Both the position numbers and the translations under genes were made by a program. The notes under the pieces are model-generated. The model searched no databases, had not been told where the DNA came from, and worked only from the letters and a program-made list of their open reading frames with translations. A stretch of 64,000 nucleotides of DNA from Porpolomopsis calyptriformis (Eukaryota > Basidiomycota > Agaricomycetes > Agaricales > Hygrophoraceae), in NCBI GenBank assembly GCA_951640195.1, contig OX621173.1:1839780-1903779 (forward strand), in the 5' to 3' direction. Shown here one piece after another: positions 1 to 10,886 of this stretch (position 1 is the first letter of the stretch; every line of letters starts with the position of its first letter).

Positions 1-192
1 ATTGCCACCTTGATTGTCCCTGAGGACCATGCAGGCGTTGATCACCGATTTATCAATGCTGCAGGTTCAGACAGACTGAAAGCCGACGAGATTGAACAGT
101 CCATTCAAGCTGTGAAGTCAAAGGGTGGCACGCCCATCAGCATGAACCTCCATTCCAAGATTCTCCAACCTCTTGTCTATGATGCTCGTTGA
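1..192 (+). CDS. 3' end of a vWA-like domain protein (partial)
   Basis: The frame is open from the window edge to a stop at 190-192, so this is the last 63 codons of a gene whose body lies outside. The segment ends in a GGTPIS motif followed by a helix ending ILQPLVYD. This resembles the end of fungal von Willebrand A-like domains, where a GGTPxG turn precedes a helix ending near 'ILxPYL'. That match is by recollection of the family, not by search. Nothing can be said about the metal-binding DxSxS motif, which would lie upstream. The gene stops about 300 bp before the first NLR gene on the same strand. It could equally be a decayed fragment. Confidence 0.45.
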   Translation: MATLIVPEDHAGVDHRFINAAGSDRLKADEIEQSIQAVKSKGGTPISMNLHSKILQPLVYDAR

Positions 193-429
193 CTCCCTGG
201 TCTATCCTCCATTCATTATCAACCTGATCGCCGAGGGGGGTTTAAAGAATACCATCGTTAATTAGGGCTCAGGAAATTGCTGAGGTTCAAAGCGATTCGA
301 TTTTGCGAGAGACCCGAGAAGAGGGGTATGGTTTTCTTGTCGAGGAATGTCATGATACAGTTTGTCATACAAAATATCATACAGAGTTTACTTGCAAGAG
401 CCGCGCTGCAAAGTGGTTGAGCAGTGCGC
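193..429. other. Intergenic, upstream flank of NLR gene 1
   Basis: No gene is recognised here. The last part resembles the flank preceding NLR gene 3 (around 7305-7356), consistent with tandem duplication of gene plus promoter. Confidence 0.5.
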
Positions 430-438
430 TATATAAAA
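430..438 (+). promoter_or_regulatory. TATA box of NLR gene 1
   Basis: The sequence TATATAAAA lies 67 bp upstream of the ATG at 497. The same box in the same context recurs 68 bp upstream of NLR gene 3 (7357-7365), but is not visible upstream of NLR gene 2. Confidence 0.6.
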
Positions 439-496
439 ATAGAATACTCATCTGGGCGCCTGTCGATTATCTCTTTTCCCCGCCATCACCCTCATC

Positions 497-3307
497 ATGA
501 GCAACATTTCTCTCGGTACTCTCAACGCAAATCACGGTACAGTGAACTTGGTCGGACGTGATCAAGTCAATTATCACCTTTATCCTCCCTCAACCCCAGG
601 TCAGTCAGTTCCATTTCGCTGACAGAAAGAGTATATGAACATTCTTTCTGACCTTGATTGTGAATTCTAGGTTCGGAGAACGCCAACCGTCAACTCCAAC
701 GTATCAACGATGCCCCTCTCTATCATCTCTCGGCACATTTCACTGGAAGAGAGAAAGAATTGGAATTTATAAAGGAAGCGCTGAACACACGCCCAAGCAA
801 TCTACCAAGCTGTTGCGCTATTTACGGGATGCCAGGACTAGGGAAGACTCAGTTACTGTTGAAGTACGCAACACTCGCATTCGAAAACCATTTGTACTCG
901 CATATCTTCTGGACATCCGCTACCACCGTCGACAAGCTAAACCAAGGGTTTACTAAAATTCTCGATCTCGTCGACGATCCCAGCCGCTACCTTCAGGATC
1001 AGAACGCAAAGCTAACATCAGCGAGGCGCTGGTTGGAAGGGTCACATGGAGTTAGCGACATCGCTTGGCTTCTGGTCGTTGACAACGTTCACTCCGATGC
1101 ACTGGGTTTTCTTCGCTTGCATCTGCCTCGAAGTAACACCCGAGGTAGCATTGTCTTCACTACACGGACGGCTGATGTTGCTAACGCTTTAACGAATGCG
1201 GCGGGAGTACAGTATCCGTTACTCGCACTTCAGACATTGGACCTGACAGAGGCGACAAACCTTCTGGTTGCAGATGCAGGTTTCAATTCGGAAATCACAT
1301 CGTCGTCGGTATTGAGCCAAGCCGAAGCATTGGTCAATTCCGTTGGTCGTCTGCCTCTTGCCGTTGTTCATGCGGCGTCGTTCATCAAGCAAACGGGTAC
1401 GACTCTAGGTGATATGCTCAAGTTGTATGACAGTGGGCAAAAGATGAAAGTACGGTTATCTCTACCACTTACGTCAAATTCAAATGTTGATACACTGATA
1501 GGTAATTCAATGGGAGAATAATCTAAATACTTACGAAGAGCGATCTGTCGCGGCCACATTTTCCAACCTATTCAATCAACTGAATGACGAATCTCGCGAC
1601 ATCAGCAATCTTCTGAAAGTTCTCTCATTCCTTGACCCAGAGAACGTACCCGTGAAGATGATTGTTGAAGGCGCCAGGCGATTGTCAAATTCTGAGAGTC
1701 CAGGCCCATTTGCCGACCCGTTACCAGCATCCCCCATTGCCTCGACATCCTCTTCGCCACCACCGCCATCGTTACCGAAGCTTACCCCATTACGACGACT
1801 GAAAGAATGGGGCAAGCGTCATTCGCCATTGCATCGCGCTATTAAAACTGAAATTAACCACACAAGGCCGACATCTCCGATACCTTTGGAATCCTCTTCA
1901 CTGATTTCCCTAATTCTTTCGCCAATCGAGTTTCAAAAAGCCATACAAAAGCTCAACAACCTATCTCTGGTTGATCATCGACCAAATATCGGAGACTCTT
2001 CGTTGTGGATGCACGATTTGGTCCAATTCATGATACAGGAGTCTGCGAGGACCGAGGAAACCTATCAACAGTGGCTCCGACTATCTGTGTCGCTTGTCTG
2101 TTTTGCTTTCCAACATATCGAAGATTACGAATCACCACAGTCATGGCCTGAATGCCAGAAATTTGTGCCGCATTTACGGTCTCTGAACAAAGCATGGGGT
2201 GACGCGCGTGGCTTCAACGAGGAGCTGACAGTGGCCAAGATCAATACTGCAAAATATCTACACAGATGTGGACGATATGATGAAGCCGAGGAGTTGTACA
2301 AGCAGGTCATTGAAGTGACGAACAGGTATTTAGGGGCTGATGACTCGCACATGCTCACCGCGATGAACAATCTCGCATTGGTGTATCGATCCCAAGGACG
2401 GTACGACGATGCGGAAACGCTGCATAAGCAGGAGTTAGCCATCACGCAGAAGCTTCTAGGAGCTGATCACCTATCTACGCTCACCTCTATGAACAATCTC
2501 GCGTTGCTGTACGAGTCGCAGGGACGATACGATGACGCGGAAACGCTGCATAAGCAGGTGTTAGCCAGCAGGCAGAAGCTTCTAGGAGCTGATCACCTGT
2601 CTACGCTCACCTCAATGAACAATCTCGCGTTGGTGTATACATCCCAAGGACGGTACGATGAGGCGGAGACCCTTCATAAGCAGGAGTTAGCCGGCAGGCA
2701 GAAGCTTCAAGGAGCCGATCACCCAGACACTCTCACCTCGATCAATAATCTCGCATGGCTGTATCAGTCCAAAGGACAGTACGATGACGCGGAGACACTT
2801 CATAAGCAGGTCTTAGCCAGCAGGCAGAAGCTTCTAGGAACTGATCACCCTGACACACTTGTCTCAATGAACAATGTCGCATTGGTGTATGACTCCCAAG
2901 GACGATACGACGACGCGGAAATGCTTCATAAGCAGGCCCTAGCCAGCAAGCAGAACCTTCTAGGAGCTGATCACCCATCTACTCTCGCCTCTATGAACAA
3001 TCTCGCATCTGTGTATCAGTCCCAAGGACGATTCGATGAGGCGGCTGCACTTTACAAGGTGGCCTTAGCTGGTTTTGAGAAGTGTCTCGGTAGTGATCAC
3101 CCATACATACAAACCATAGCTCAAAAGCTCTCTCAGCTACAAGACATTTATAGATATTTCACGGATGGCCGCGATTCATACATTGTGCGAATACAGTCAG
3201 ACCTCGTCAATTCACGTTCTCATGTTCCCCTCGTCCTCTCATCTTCATCATGTCTGAAAAACCACTCACTCTCCCAGCCTTGCCTCGTTTCTCTCGTTTC
3301 TCTTTAG
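497..3307 (+). CDS. NLR-like STAND protein 1: NB-ARC with 7 TPRs, altered C terminus
   Basis: Three exons are supported by frame and splice signals: 497-599, 671-1449 and 1502-3307 (895 aa). Order: a short N-terminal motif (LVGRDQVNYH) in exon 1; NB-ARC NTPase with P-loop GMPGLGKTQ, Walker B LLVVDN, FTTR sensor, GRLPLAV (GLPL-like) and MHD in WMHDLVQF; a Pro/Ser-rich linker; then seven about 42-residue kinesin-light-chain-type TPRs. By family knowledge such proteins are nucleotide-switch receptors in fungal nonself recognition or cell death; the ligand is unknown. Genes 2 and 3 end in a shared tail (PTNDRPAIDYEL). Gene 1 departs after LSQLQ into unrelated sequence up to a stop at 3305-3307, so its 3' end looks replaced. 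The start was chosen because the first exon and promoter are conserved with gene 3. Confidence 0.85.
2330..3110 (+). repeat. Tandem 126-nt TPR-coding repeats of NLR gene 1
   Basis: The TPR units are nearly identical at DNA level, each repeating AACAATCTCGC, then GACGATACGATGA-like and CTTCATAAGCAG-like blocks every 126 nt. Such homogeneity within and between the three genes points to recent expansion or gene conversion. Confidence 0.8.
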
Positions 3308-3486
3308 GTCTTTCTCTAAAATCTCATTCGCTCTCTTCTCGTCCAGATCGTCATTCGGTTCAGAAACACGACCCTAATAATGCCGACGATTGGTACATAC
3401 CTTACAATGGCCCGTATGAGATGCCTTCAGATCCACCACTTAAATTTCATCCACGAGACAGCCGGGGTGACTTGATCTCCAGATGA
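3250..3486 (+). CDS. Small hypothetical ORF overlapping the 3' end of NLR gene 1
   Basis: A 78-aa frame with its own ATG after a pyrimidine-rich leader. It is basic and Ser/Leu-rich at the start, then has an acidic DDWYIPYNGPYE stretch that looks like real protein sequence. No family is recognised. It overlaps the chimeric tail of NLR gene 1 in another frame, so it may be the first exon of an unrelated gene whose insertion replaced the normal NLR 3' end. The stop follows GDLISR, and no clear downstream exon was found. It could also be non-coding. Confidence 0.35.
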   Translation: MSEKPLTLPALPRFSRFSLGLSLKSHSLSSRPDRHSVQKHDPNNADDWYIPYNGPYEMPSDPPLKFHPRDSRGDLISR

Positions 3487-4206
3487 AGATGACCTCAATT
3501 TATCCAATCCTTGCTCCCGCCCAGGTCTGCCATGGTCCCGACTGTGGCAAGATGGATGGTAAGTCGGAAGATGAGTTTGAGCAAATGGTTACCCCAAATG
3601 GGCCTTTTTTTATATACATCGGAGTGGTGTATTGGCGTAACCGATTGTCTGCGATTCTAGAATGGCGAGGAGTGTTTTATTAGCCTGGGGGAGGTCATTG
3701 ATAGCAGGCGAGCAAGGAGCCTTTTGGAGGGAATGGGAATAGCTGATCAGGCATAGAGACGGAACCCTGCCCACTAGCTCTCTGGACACTGTCGTTGTTC
3801 CCTCCATGCTACCGCCTCACAATATGACACCCCTCTGGCTCACGTCACTCTCGTTGACTGGCTCCCTGGCCAATCCCCCCTCTGGGCTGTGCATTGTCAA
3901 CCTGATCACCAAGGTCCAAGTTCCAGAAACAGCATTGGAGAAGGGCAAAAGCTCCGAACATGGCAGTATAGTGAGTTGTTCCTGGTCAAAAAAGGAACAA
4001 CCCATTATACTGCCATGTTCGGATTGAACTTGGTAGCTAGGCATGGAAGTATGAGATGACGTGTGTTAAGCTCAAGTATCGCTTTCTTGTTGATGAAGTA
4101 GTTTGGCATACGAAAATATCAGCTTCAAAAGCCAATGCGTGGGATATGATAAGACCGCCGCTTTGTCAGTTTGGGCGTCTATCGATTTCTCATTATCACC
4201 CTCATC
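3308..4206. other. Intergenic between NLR genes 1 and 2
   Basis: No gene is recognised apart from the small ORF entering from the left. The main structure is the hairpin at 3953-4023. No TATATAAAA box like that of genes 1 and 3 is seen before gene 2. Confidence 0.5.
3953..4023. repeat. Hairpin-forming inverted repeat
   Basis: Arms 3953-3982 and 3994-4023 (30 nt each, 28 of 30 complementary) flank an 11-nt loop. It lies between NLR genes 1 and 2. The size suits a short MITE remnant or a structured transcript; no clear target-site duplication was seen. Confidence 0.8.
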
Positions 4207-7038
4207 ATGAGCATTTCTCTACGTACGCTCAACGTAAATCATGGTACAGTGAACTTGGTGGGAGGCGATCAAGTGACAAATGTCGCCATTTATCCTCTCT
4301 CAGCACCAGGTCAGTCAGTTCCATAATGATAATATGAACCAGATGCCATTTTGCTTGATTTGACGGGTGGACTGTGTTTTGCGCTTGTGCAAAGGCAAAC
4401 CTTTTCACCTGCTCGCCAATCCGTCATCTGCTTCGGTTCGCAGGCAGAAAGAGTTATGAGCATTCCTTCTGACGTTGCTTCTACATTCTAGACGCCAACC
4501 GTCAGTCAGGCTTGCCCCAACGTATGAACGATGCCCCCATCGATCTTCTCTCGGCACATTTCACTGGAAGAGTGAAAGAACTCGAATTTATAAAGGAAGC
4601 GCTCAACAAACACCCAACCAATTTACCAAGCCGTTGCGCTATTCATGGGATGCCAGGGTTAGGGAAGACTCAGTTACTGTTGAAGTACGCAACACTCGCA
4701 TTCGAAAACCATCGGTACTCCCATATCTTCTGGACATCAGCTACTACCGTCGACAAGCTAAACCAAGGGTTTGCTAAAATTCTCGATCTCGTCGACGACC
4801 ACAGCCGCTACCTTCAGGATCAGAACGCAAAGCTAACATCGGCAAGACGCTGGTTGGAAGAGCCCCGCGGAAGCGACATCGATTGGCTTCTGGTCATTGA
4901 CAACGTTCACCGCGATGCCCTCAGCTTTCTTCGCTTGCATCTACCTCGGAGCAATGTCCGAGGTAGCACTCTCTTCACCACACGGACGGCCGATGTTGCT
5001 AATGCTCTAACGAATGCGGCTGGAGTACAGTATCCGATACTCGCGCTTCAGACGCTGGACCTCGCAGAGGCGACGAACCTTCTAGTTGGAGATGCAGGTT
5101 TCGATCCAGAAATCACATCACCGTCGCAAATGAGCCAAGCCGAAGCATTGGTCAATTCCGTTGGACGTCTGCCTCTTGCTGTCGTCCATGCGGCATCGTA
5201 CATCAAGCAAACGGGTACCACTCTAGATGATATGCTCGAGCTGTATGACAGTAGACAAAAGATGAAAGTGCGTGTATCTCCACTTACCTCACATACAAAT
5301 GCTCACATGCTGATAGGTGATTCGATGGGAGAATGATCTAAATACTTACGAGGAGCGATCTGTTGCGGCCACATTTTCTAACCTGTTCAATCAACTGAAT
5401 GACGAATCTCGCGATATCAGCAATCTTCTGAAAGTTCTCTCATTCCTTGACCCAGAGAACATACCCGTGAAGATGATTGTTGAAGGGGCCAAGCGATTGT
5501 CAAATTCTGAGAGTCCAGGCCCATTTACCGACCCGTTACCAACATCCCCCATTGCGTCGACATCGTCTTCGCTATCACCACCACCATTACCCAAGCTTAC
5601 CCCATTACGACGACTGAAAGAATGGGGCAAGCGTCATTCGCCATTGCGTCGCGCTATTAAAACTGAAATCAACCACACAAGCCCGACGTCTCCGATACAT
5701 TTGGAATCCTCTTCCCTAATTTCCCTAATTCTTTCGCCAATCGAGTTTCAAAAAGCCATACAAAAGCTCAACAACCTATCTCTGGTTGAGTATCGACCAA
5801 ATATTGGAGACTCTTCGTTGTGGATGCACGATTTGGTTCAATTCATGATACAGGAGTCTGCGAGGACCGAGGAAACCTATCAACAGTGGCTCCGACTATC
5901 TGTGTCGCTTGTCAGTTTTGCTTTCCAACATATCGAAGATTACGAATCACCACAGTCATGGCCTGAATGCCAGAAATTTGTGCCGCATATACGATCTCTG
6001 AACAAAGCATGGGGTGATGCGCGTGGCTTCAACGAGGAGCTGACAGTGGCCGAGATCAATACTGCAACATATCTACAGATGTGTGGACGATACGATGAAG
6101 CCGAGGAGTTGTACAAGCAGGTCATTGAAGTGACGAAGAAGCATTTAGGGGCTGATCACTCGTCCATGCTCACCTCTATGAACAATCTCGCATTGGTGTA
6201 TGAGTCCCAAGGACGGTACGACGACGCGGAGACGCTTCATAAACAGTCGTTAGCCAGTGACCAGAAGCTTCGAGGAGCTGATCACCGAGAAACTCTCACC
6301 TCAATGAACAATCTCGCATCTGTGTATAAGTTCCAAGGACGGTACGACGATGCGGAAACGCTTCATAAGCAGGTGTTAGCCACCACGCAGAGGCTTTTAG
6401 GAGCCGATCACCCGTCTACGCTCACCTCCATGAACAATCTCGCATTGGTGTATAAATCCCAAGGACGGTACGACGACGCGGAAATGCTTCATAAACAGGA
6501 GTTAGCCATCACGCAGAAGCTTTTAGGAGCTGATCACCCGTCAACCCTCACCTCCATGAACAATCTCGCAATGGTGTTTGAATCCCAAGGACGGTACGAC
6601 GACGCGGAAATGCTTCATAAACAGGAGTTAGCCATCACGCAGAAGCTTCTAGGAGCTGATCACCCGTCTACGCTCACCTCTATGAACAATCTCGCATTGG
6701 TGTATAAATCCCAAGGACGGTACGATGACGCGGAAACGCTGCATAAGCAGGTGTTAGCCAGCAGGCAGAAGCTTTTAGGAGCTAATCACCCCGAAACACT
6801 CACCTCAATGAACAATCTTGCACGGGTGTATAAGTCCCAAGGACGATTCGATGAGGCAGCTGCACTTTACAAGGTGGCCTTGGCTGGTTTTGAGAAGTGT
6901 CTCGGGGGTGATCACCCATCCACACAAAACACAGCTTATAATCTCTCTCAGCTACAAGGACAAGATATCCAGGGAGATGTTAGCAAAGATGAAGAGGCAC
7001 CCACGAACGACCGGCCTGCGATCGACTACGAGTTGTGA
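4207..7038 (+). CDS. NLR-like STAND protein 2: NB-ARC with 7 TPRs (most intact copy)
   Basis: Exons 4207-4309, 4492-5267 and 5317-7038 join in frame to give 866 aa. The N-terminal exon is a diverged version of the motif (LVGGDQVTN). NB-ARC has P-loop GMPGLGKTQ, Walker B LLVIDN, FTTR, GRLPLAV and the MHD residues in WMHDLVQF. A Pro/Ser-rich linker follows, then seven TPRs ending in a GRFDEAAALYK unit and the tail PTNDRPAIDYEL. The first intron is 182 nt against 71 in gene 1 and 140 in gene 3; the second intron is about 49 nt, as in gene 3. Its promoter differs from the other two copies, so expression may differ. The likely role is a nucleotide-dependent receptor or regulator; the effector and ligand are unknown. 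Confidence 0.88.
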
Positions 7039-7356
7039 GGGTTCAGAATGACGGAAGGCCATTCTCTTCACATTACCAGCGGTATCATCTTATGCACTCC
7101 CATCTGTATTCTTGCGTCGTTACACTTGAAACTGATTCACCAACGGTCTTTATACCTTTAAGGCTCACAATTTCCACATATTATACAAGAGTTTCGATAA
7201 TGGTACTGGCTGATGTCGTGTTCAACGTGGCATTTGAAACGCCTTGTAATATGTCCTCTCCTGACCAGCCATGGCTTCTTGTGTGTTCCCGCTTCATCAT
7301 CAAGCTGGGCAAGAGTGTGCCCCAACTAGGCACTTCTTCTGGCTGGCCCAGTGCGC
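7039..7356. repeat. Tandem-duplication junction: 3' flank of NLR gene 2 plus promoter of gene 3
   Basis: This interval combines the NLR 3' flank (also seen after gene 3 from 10587) with upstream promoter sequence. Both parts recur at 10587-10886. It marks the repeat unit of the tandem NLR array. Confidence 0.7.
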
Positions 7357-7365
7357 TATATAAAA
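7357..7365 (+). promoter_or_regulatory. TATA box of NLR gene 3
   Basis: TATATAAAA lies 68 bp before the ATG at 7425, in the same sequence context as in gene 1. Confidence 0.6.
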
Positions 7366-7424
7366 ATAGAATACTCATCTGGGCGCCTGTTGATTATCTC
7401 TTTTCCCCCGCCATCACCGTCATC

Positions 7425-10400
7425 ATGAGCAACATTTCTCTCGGTACTCTCAACGCAGATAATGTGAACTTGGTCGGACGTGATCAAGTCAATTATCACA
7501 TTTATCCTCCCTCAACTCCAGGTCAGTCAGTTCCATAGGAAGCAGATACGACGTGTTTGGCGCTTTCCCCCAAGCTTTCACTGGCTTGCCAATCCGCCAC
7601 CTGCTTCGGCAGACAGAAAGAGTATATGAACATTCTTTCTGACCTTGATTGTGAATTCTAGGTTCGGAGAACGCCAACCGTCAACTTCAACGTATCAACG
7701 ATGCCCCTCTCTATCATCTCTCGGCACATTTCACTGGAAGAGAGAAAGAATTGGAATTTATAAGGGAAGCGCTGAACACACGCCCAAGCAATCTACCAAG
7801 CTGTTGCGCTATTTACGGGATGCCAGGACTAGGGAAGACTCAGATACAGTTGAAGTACGCAACACTCGCATTCGAAAACCGTTGGTACTCCCATATCTTC
7901 TGGACATCGGCTACTACCGTCGACAAGCTAAACCAAGGGTTTGCTAAAATTCTCGATCTCGTCGACGACCGCTCCCGCTACCTTCAGGATCAGAACGCAA
8001 AGCTAACATCAGCGAGACGCTGGTTGGAAGAACCGCGCGGAAGCGACATCGATTGGCTTCTGGTCATTGACAACGTTCACCGCGATACGCTCAGCTTTCT
8101 TCGCTCGCATCTACCTCGGAGCAATGTCCGAGGTAGCATTCTCTTCACCACACGGACGGCCGATGTTGCTAACGCTTTAACGAATGCGGCTGGAGTACAG
8201 TATCCGATACTCGCGCTTCAGACGCTGGACCTCGCAGAGGCGACGAACCTTCTAGTTGGAGATGCAGGTTTCGATCCAGAAATCACATCACCGTCGCAAA
8301 TGAGCCAAGCTGAAGCATTGGTCAATTCCGTTGGTCGTCTGCCTCTTGCTGTCGTCCATGCGGCATCGTACATCAAGCAGACGGGTACCACTCTAGATGA
8401 TATGCTTGAGCTGTATGACAATAAACAAAAGATGAAAGTACGTGTATCTCCACCTACCTCAAGTACAAATGCTCACATGCTGATAGGTGATTCGATGGGA
8501 GAATGATCTAAATACTTACGAGGAGCGATCTGTCGCGGCCACATTTTCTAACCTGTCCACTCAACTGAATGACGAATCTTGCGATATCGGCAATCTTCTG
8601 AAAGTTCTCTCATTCCTTGACCCAGAGAACATACCCGTGAAGATGATTGTTGAAGGCGCCAAGCGATTGTCAAATTCTGAGAGTCCAGGCCCATTTGCCG
8701 ACCCGTTACCATCATCCCCCATTGCCTCGACATCGTCTTCGCTATCACCACCACCATTACCCAAGCTTACCCCATTACGACGACTGAAAGAATGGGGCAA
8801 GCGTCATTCGCCATTGCGTCGTGCTATTAAAACTGAAATCAACCACACAAGCCCGACGTCTCCGATACATTTGGAATCCTCTTCCCTAATTTCCCTAATT
8901 CTTTCGCCAATCGAGTTTCAAAAAGCCATACAAAAGCTCAACAACCTATCTCTGGTTGATCATCGACCAAATATCGGAGACTCTTCGTTGTGGATGCACG
9001 ATTTGGTTCAATTCATGATACAGGAGTCTGCCAGGACAGAGGAAACTTATCAAACATGGCTCCAACTATCTGTGTCGCTTGTCTGTTTTGCTTTCCAACA
9101 TATCGAAGATTACGAATCACCACAGTCGTGGCCTGAATGCCAGAAATTTGTGCCGCATATACGATCTCTGAACAAAGCATGGGGTGACGCGCGTGGCTTC
9201 AACGAGGAGCTGACAGTGGCCGAGATCAATACTGCAATATATCTACAGGAATGTGGACGATATGATGAAGCCGAGGAGTTGTACAAGCAGGCCATTGAAG
9301 TGATGAACAAGTATTTAGGGGTTGATCACTCGTACACGCTCACCCCGATGAACAATCTCGCATCGGTGTATAAATCCCAGGGACGGTACGACGATGCGGA
9401 AACGCTGCATAAGCAGGTGTTAGCCAGCAGGCAGAAGCTTCTAGGAGCTGATCACCCGTCTACACTCACCTCTATGAACAATCTCGCATCTGTGTATAAT
9501 TTCCAAGGACGGTACGACGACGCGGAAACGCTTCATAAGCAGGCGTTAGCCACCACGCAGAAGCTTTTAGGAGCTGATCACCCATCTTCGCTCACCTCCA
9601 TGAACAATCTCGCATTGGTGTATAAATCCCAAGGATGATACGATGAGGCGGAAACGCTTCATAAACAGGAGTTAGCTACCACGCAGAAGCTTTTAGGAGC
9701 TGATCACCCGTCAACGCTCACCTCCATGAACAATCTCGCAATGGTGTATGAATCCCAAGGACGGTACAACGACGCGGAAACGCTTCATAAACAGGAGTTA
9801 GCCATCACGCAGAAGCTTTTGGGAGCTGATCATCCGTCTACACTCACCTCTATGAACAATCTCGCATCTGTGTATGAGTCCCAAGGACGGTACGATGAGG
9901 CGGAGACGCTTCATAAGCAGGTGTTAGCCAGCAGGCAGAAGCTTCTAGGAGCTGATCACCCATCTTCGCTCACCTCCATGAACAATCTCGCATTGGTGTA
10001 TGCATCCCAAGGACGGTACGATGATGCGGAAACACTGCATAAGCAGGTGTTAGCCAGCAGGCAGAAGCTTCTAGGAGCTGATCACCCGTCTACGCTCACC
10101 TCAATGAACAATCTCGCATTGGTGTATACATTCCAAGGATGGTACGATGAGGCGGAGACCCTTCATAAGCAGGAGTTAGCCAGCAGGCAGAAGCTTCTAG
10201 GAGCTGATCACCCCAACACACTCGCCTCAATGAACAATCTCGCATTGGTGTATATGTCCCAAGGACGGTACGATGACGCGGAAGCACTTCATAAGCAGGT
10301 GTTAGCTACCACGCAGAAGCTTTTAGGAGCTGATCACCCCGACACGCTCACCTCTATGAACAATCTCGCATCTGTGTATCAGTTCCAAGGACGATTCGGT

Positions 10401-10586
10401 GAGGCGGCTGCACTTTACAAGGTGGCCTTGGCTGGTTTTGAGAAGTATCTCGGGAGTGATCACCCACACACACGAAGCATAGCTCGTGATCTCTTTCAGC
10501 TACAAGGACGAGATATCCAGGCAGATGTTAGCAAAGATAAAGAGGCACCCACGAACGACCGGCCTGCGATTGACTACGAGTTGTGA
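7425..10586 (+). pseudogene. NLR-like STAND protein 3: NB-ARC with 10 TPRs, broken by one in-frame TGA
   Basis: Exons 7425-7521, 7662-8437 and 8487-10586 follow the structure of genes 1 and 2. P-loop GMPGLGKTQ, LLVIDN, FTTR, GLPL-like and MHD motifs are all present. The array has ten TPRs, three more than its neighbours. In the fourth TPR the usual CAAGGACGG codons read CAAGGATGA, giving a stop at 9636-9638. The frame then stays open to the normal tail and stop at 10584-10586. A single recent nonsense change has thus cut a gene that is otherwise clean. The truncated product (about 674 aa) would keep NB-ARC and about three TPRs, so a shortened functional protein cannot be excluded. Confidence 0.82.
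9320..10470 (+). repeat. Tandem 126-nt TPR-coding repeats of NLR gene 3
   Basis: The longest of the three arrays, with about nine near-identical 126-nt units after the diverged first TPR. The difference in copy number between genes (7, 7, 10) indicates unequal exchange. Confidence 0.8.
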
Positions 10587-10886
10587 GGGTTCAGAATGAC
10601 GGAAGGCCATTCTCTTCACATTACCAGCGGTATCATCTTATGCACTCTGTATTCTTGTGTCGTTACACTTGAAACCGATTCACCGACGGTCTTTATACCT
10701 TGATGGCTCACAATTTCCACATATTATTACAAGAGTTTCGTTATGGTACTTGCGTTCAAGGTGGCATTTGCAACGCCTTATAATGTGTCCTTTCCCGACC
10801 AGCCATGACTTCCTGTAGTGTTACCGCTTCATCATCAAGCTGGGCAAGAGTGTGCCCCAACTAGGCACTTGTTCCAGCTGGCCGAG
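10587..10886. repeat. NLR 3' flank followed by an orphan promoter fragment
   Basis: This stretch matches 7039-7340: the NLR 3' flank, then the GGGCAAGAGTGTGCCCCAAC block that precedes the TATA box of gene 3. The match ends near 10886, before the TATA box, and no fourth NLR gene follows. It is the broken end of the tandem array. Confidence 0.7.

Noticed and set aside
497..10586. Regular 126-nt repeats as a CRISPR-like or satellite array
   Set aside because: The repeats are in frame, code TPR helices and have no unique spacers.
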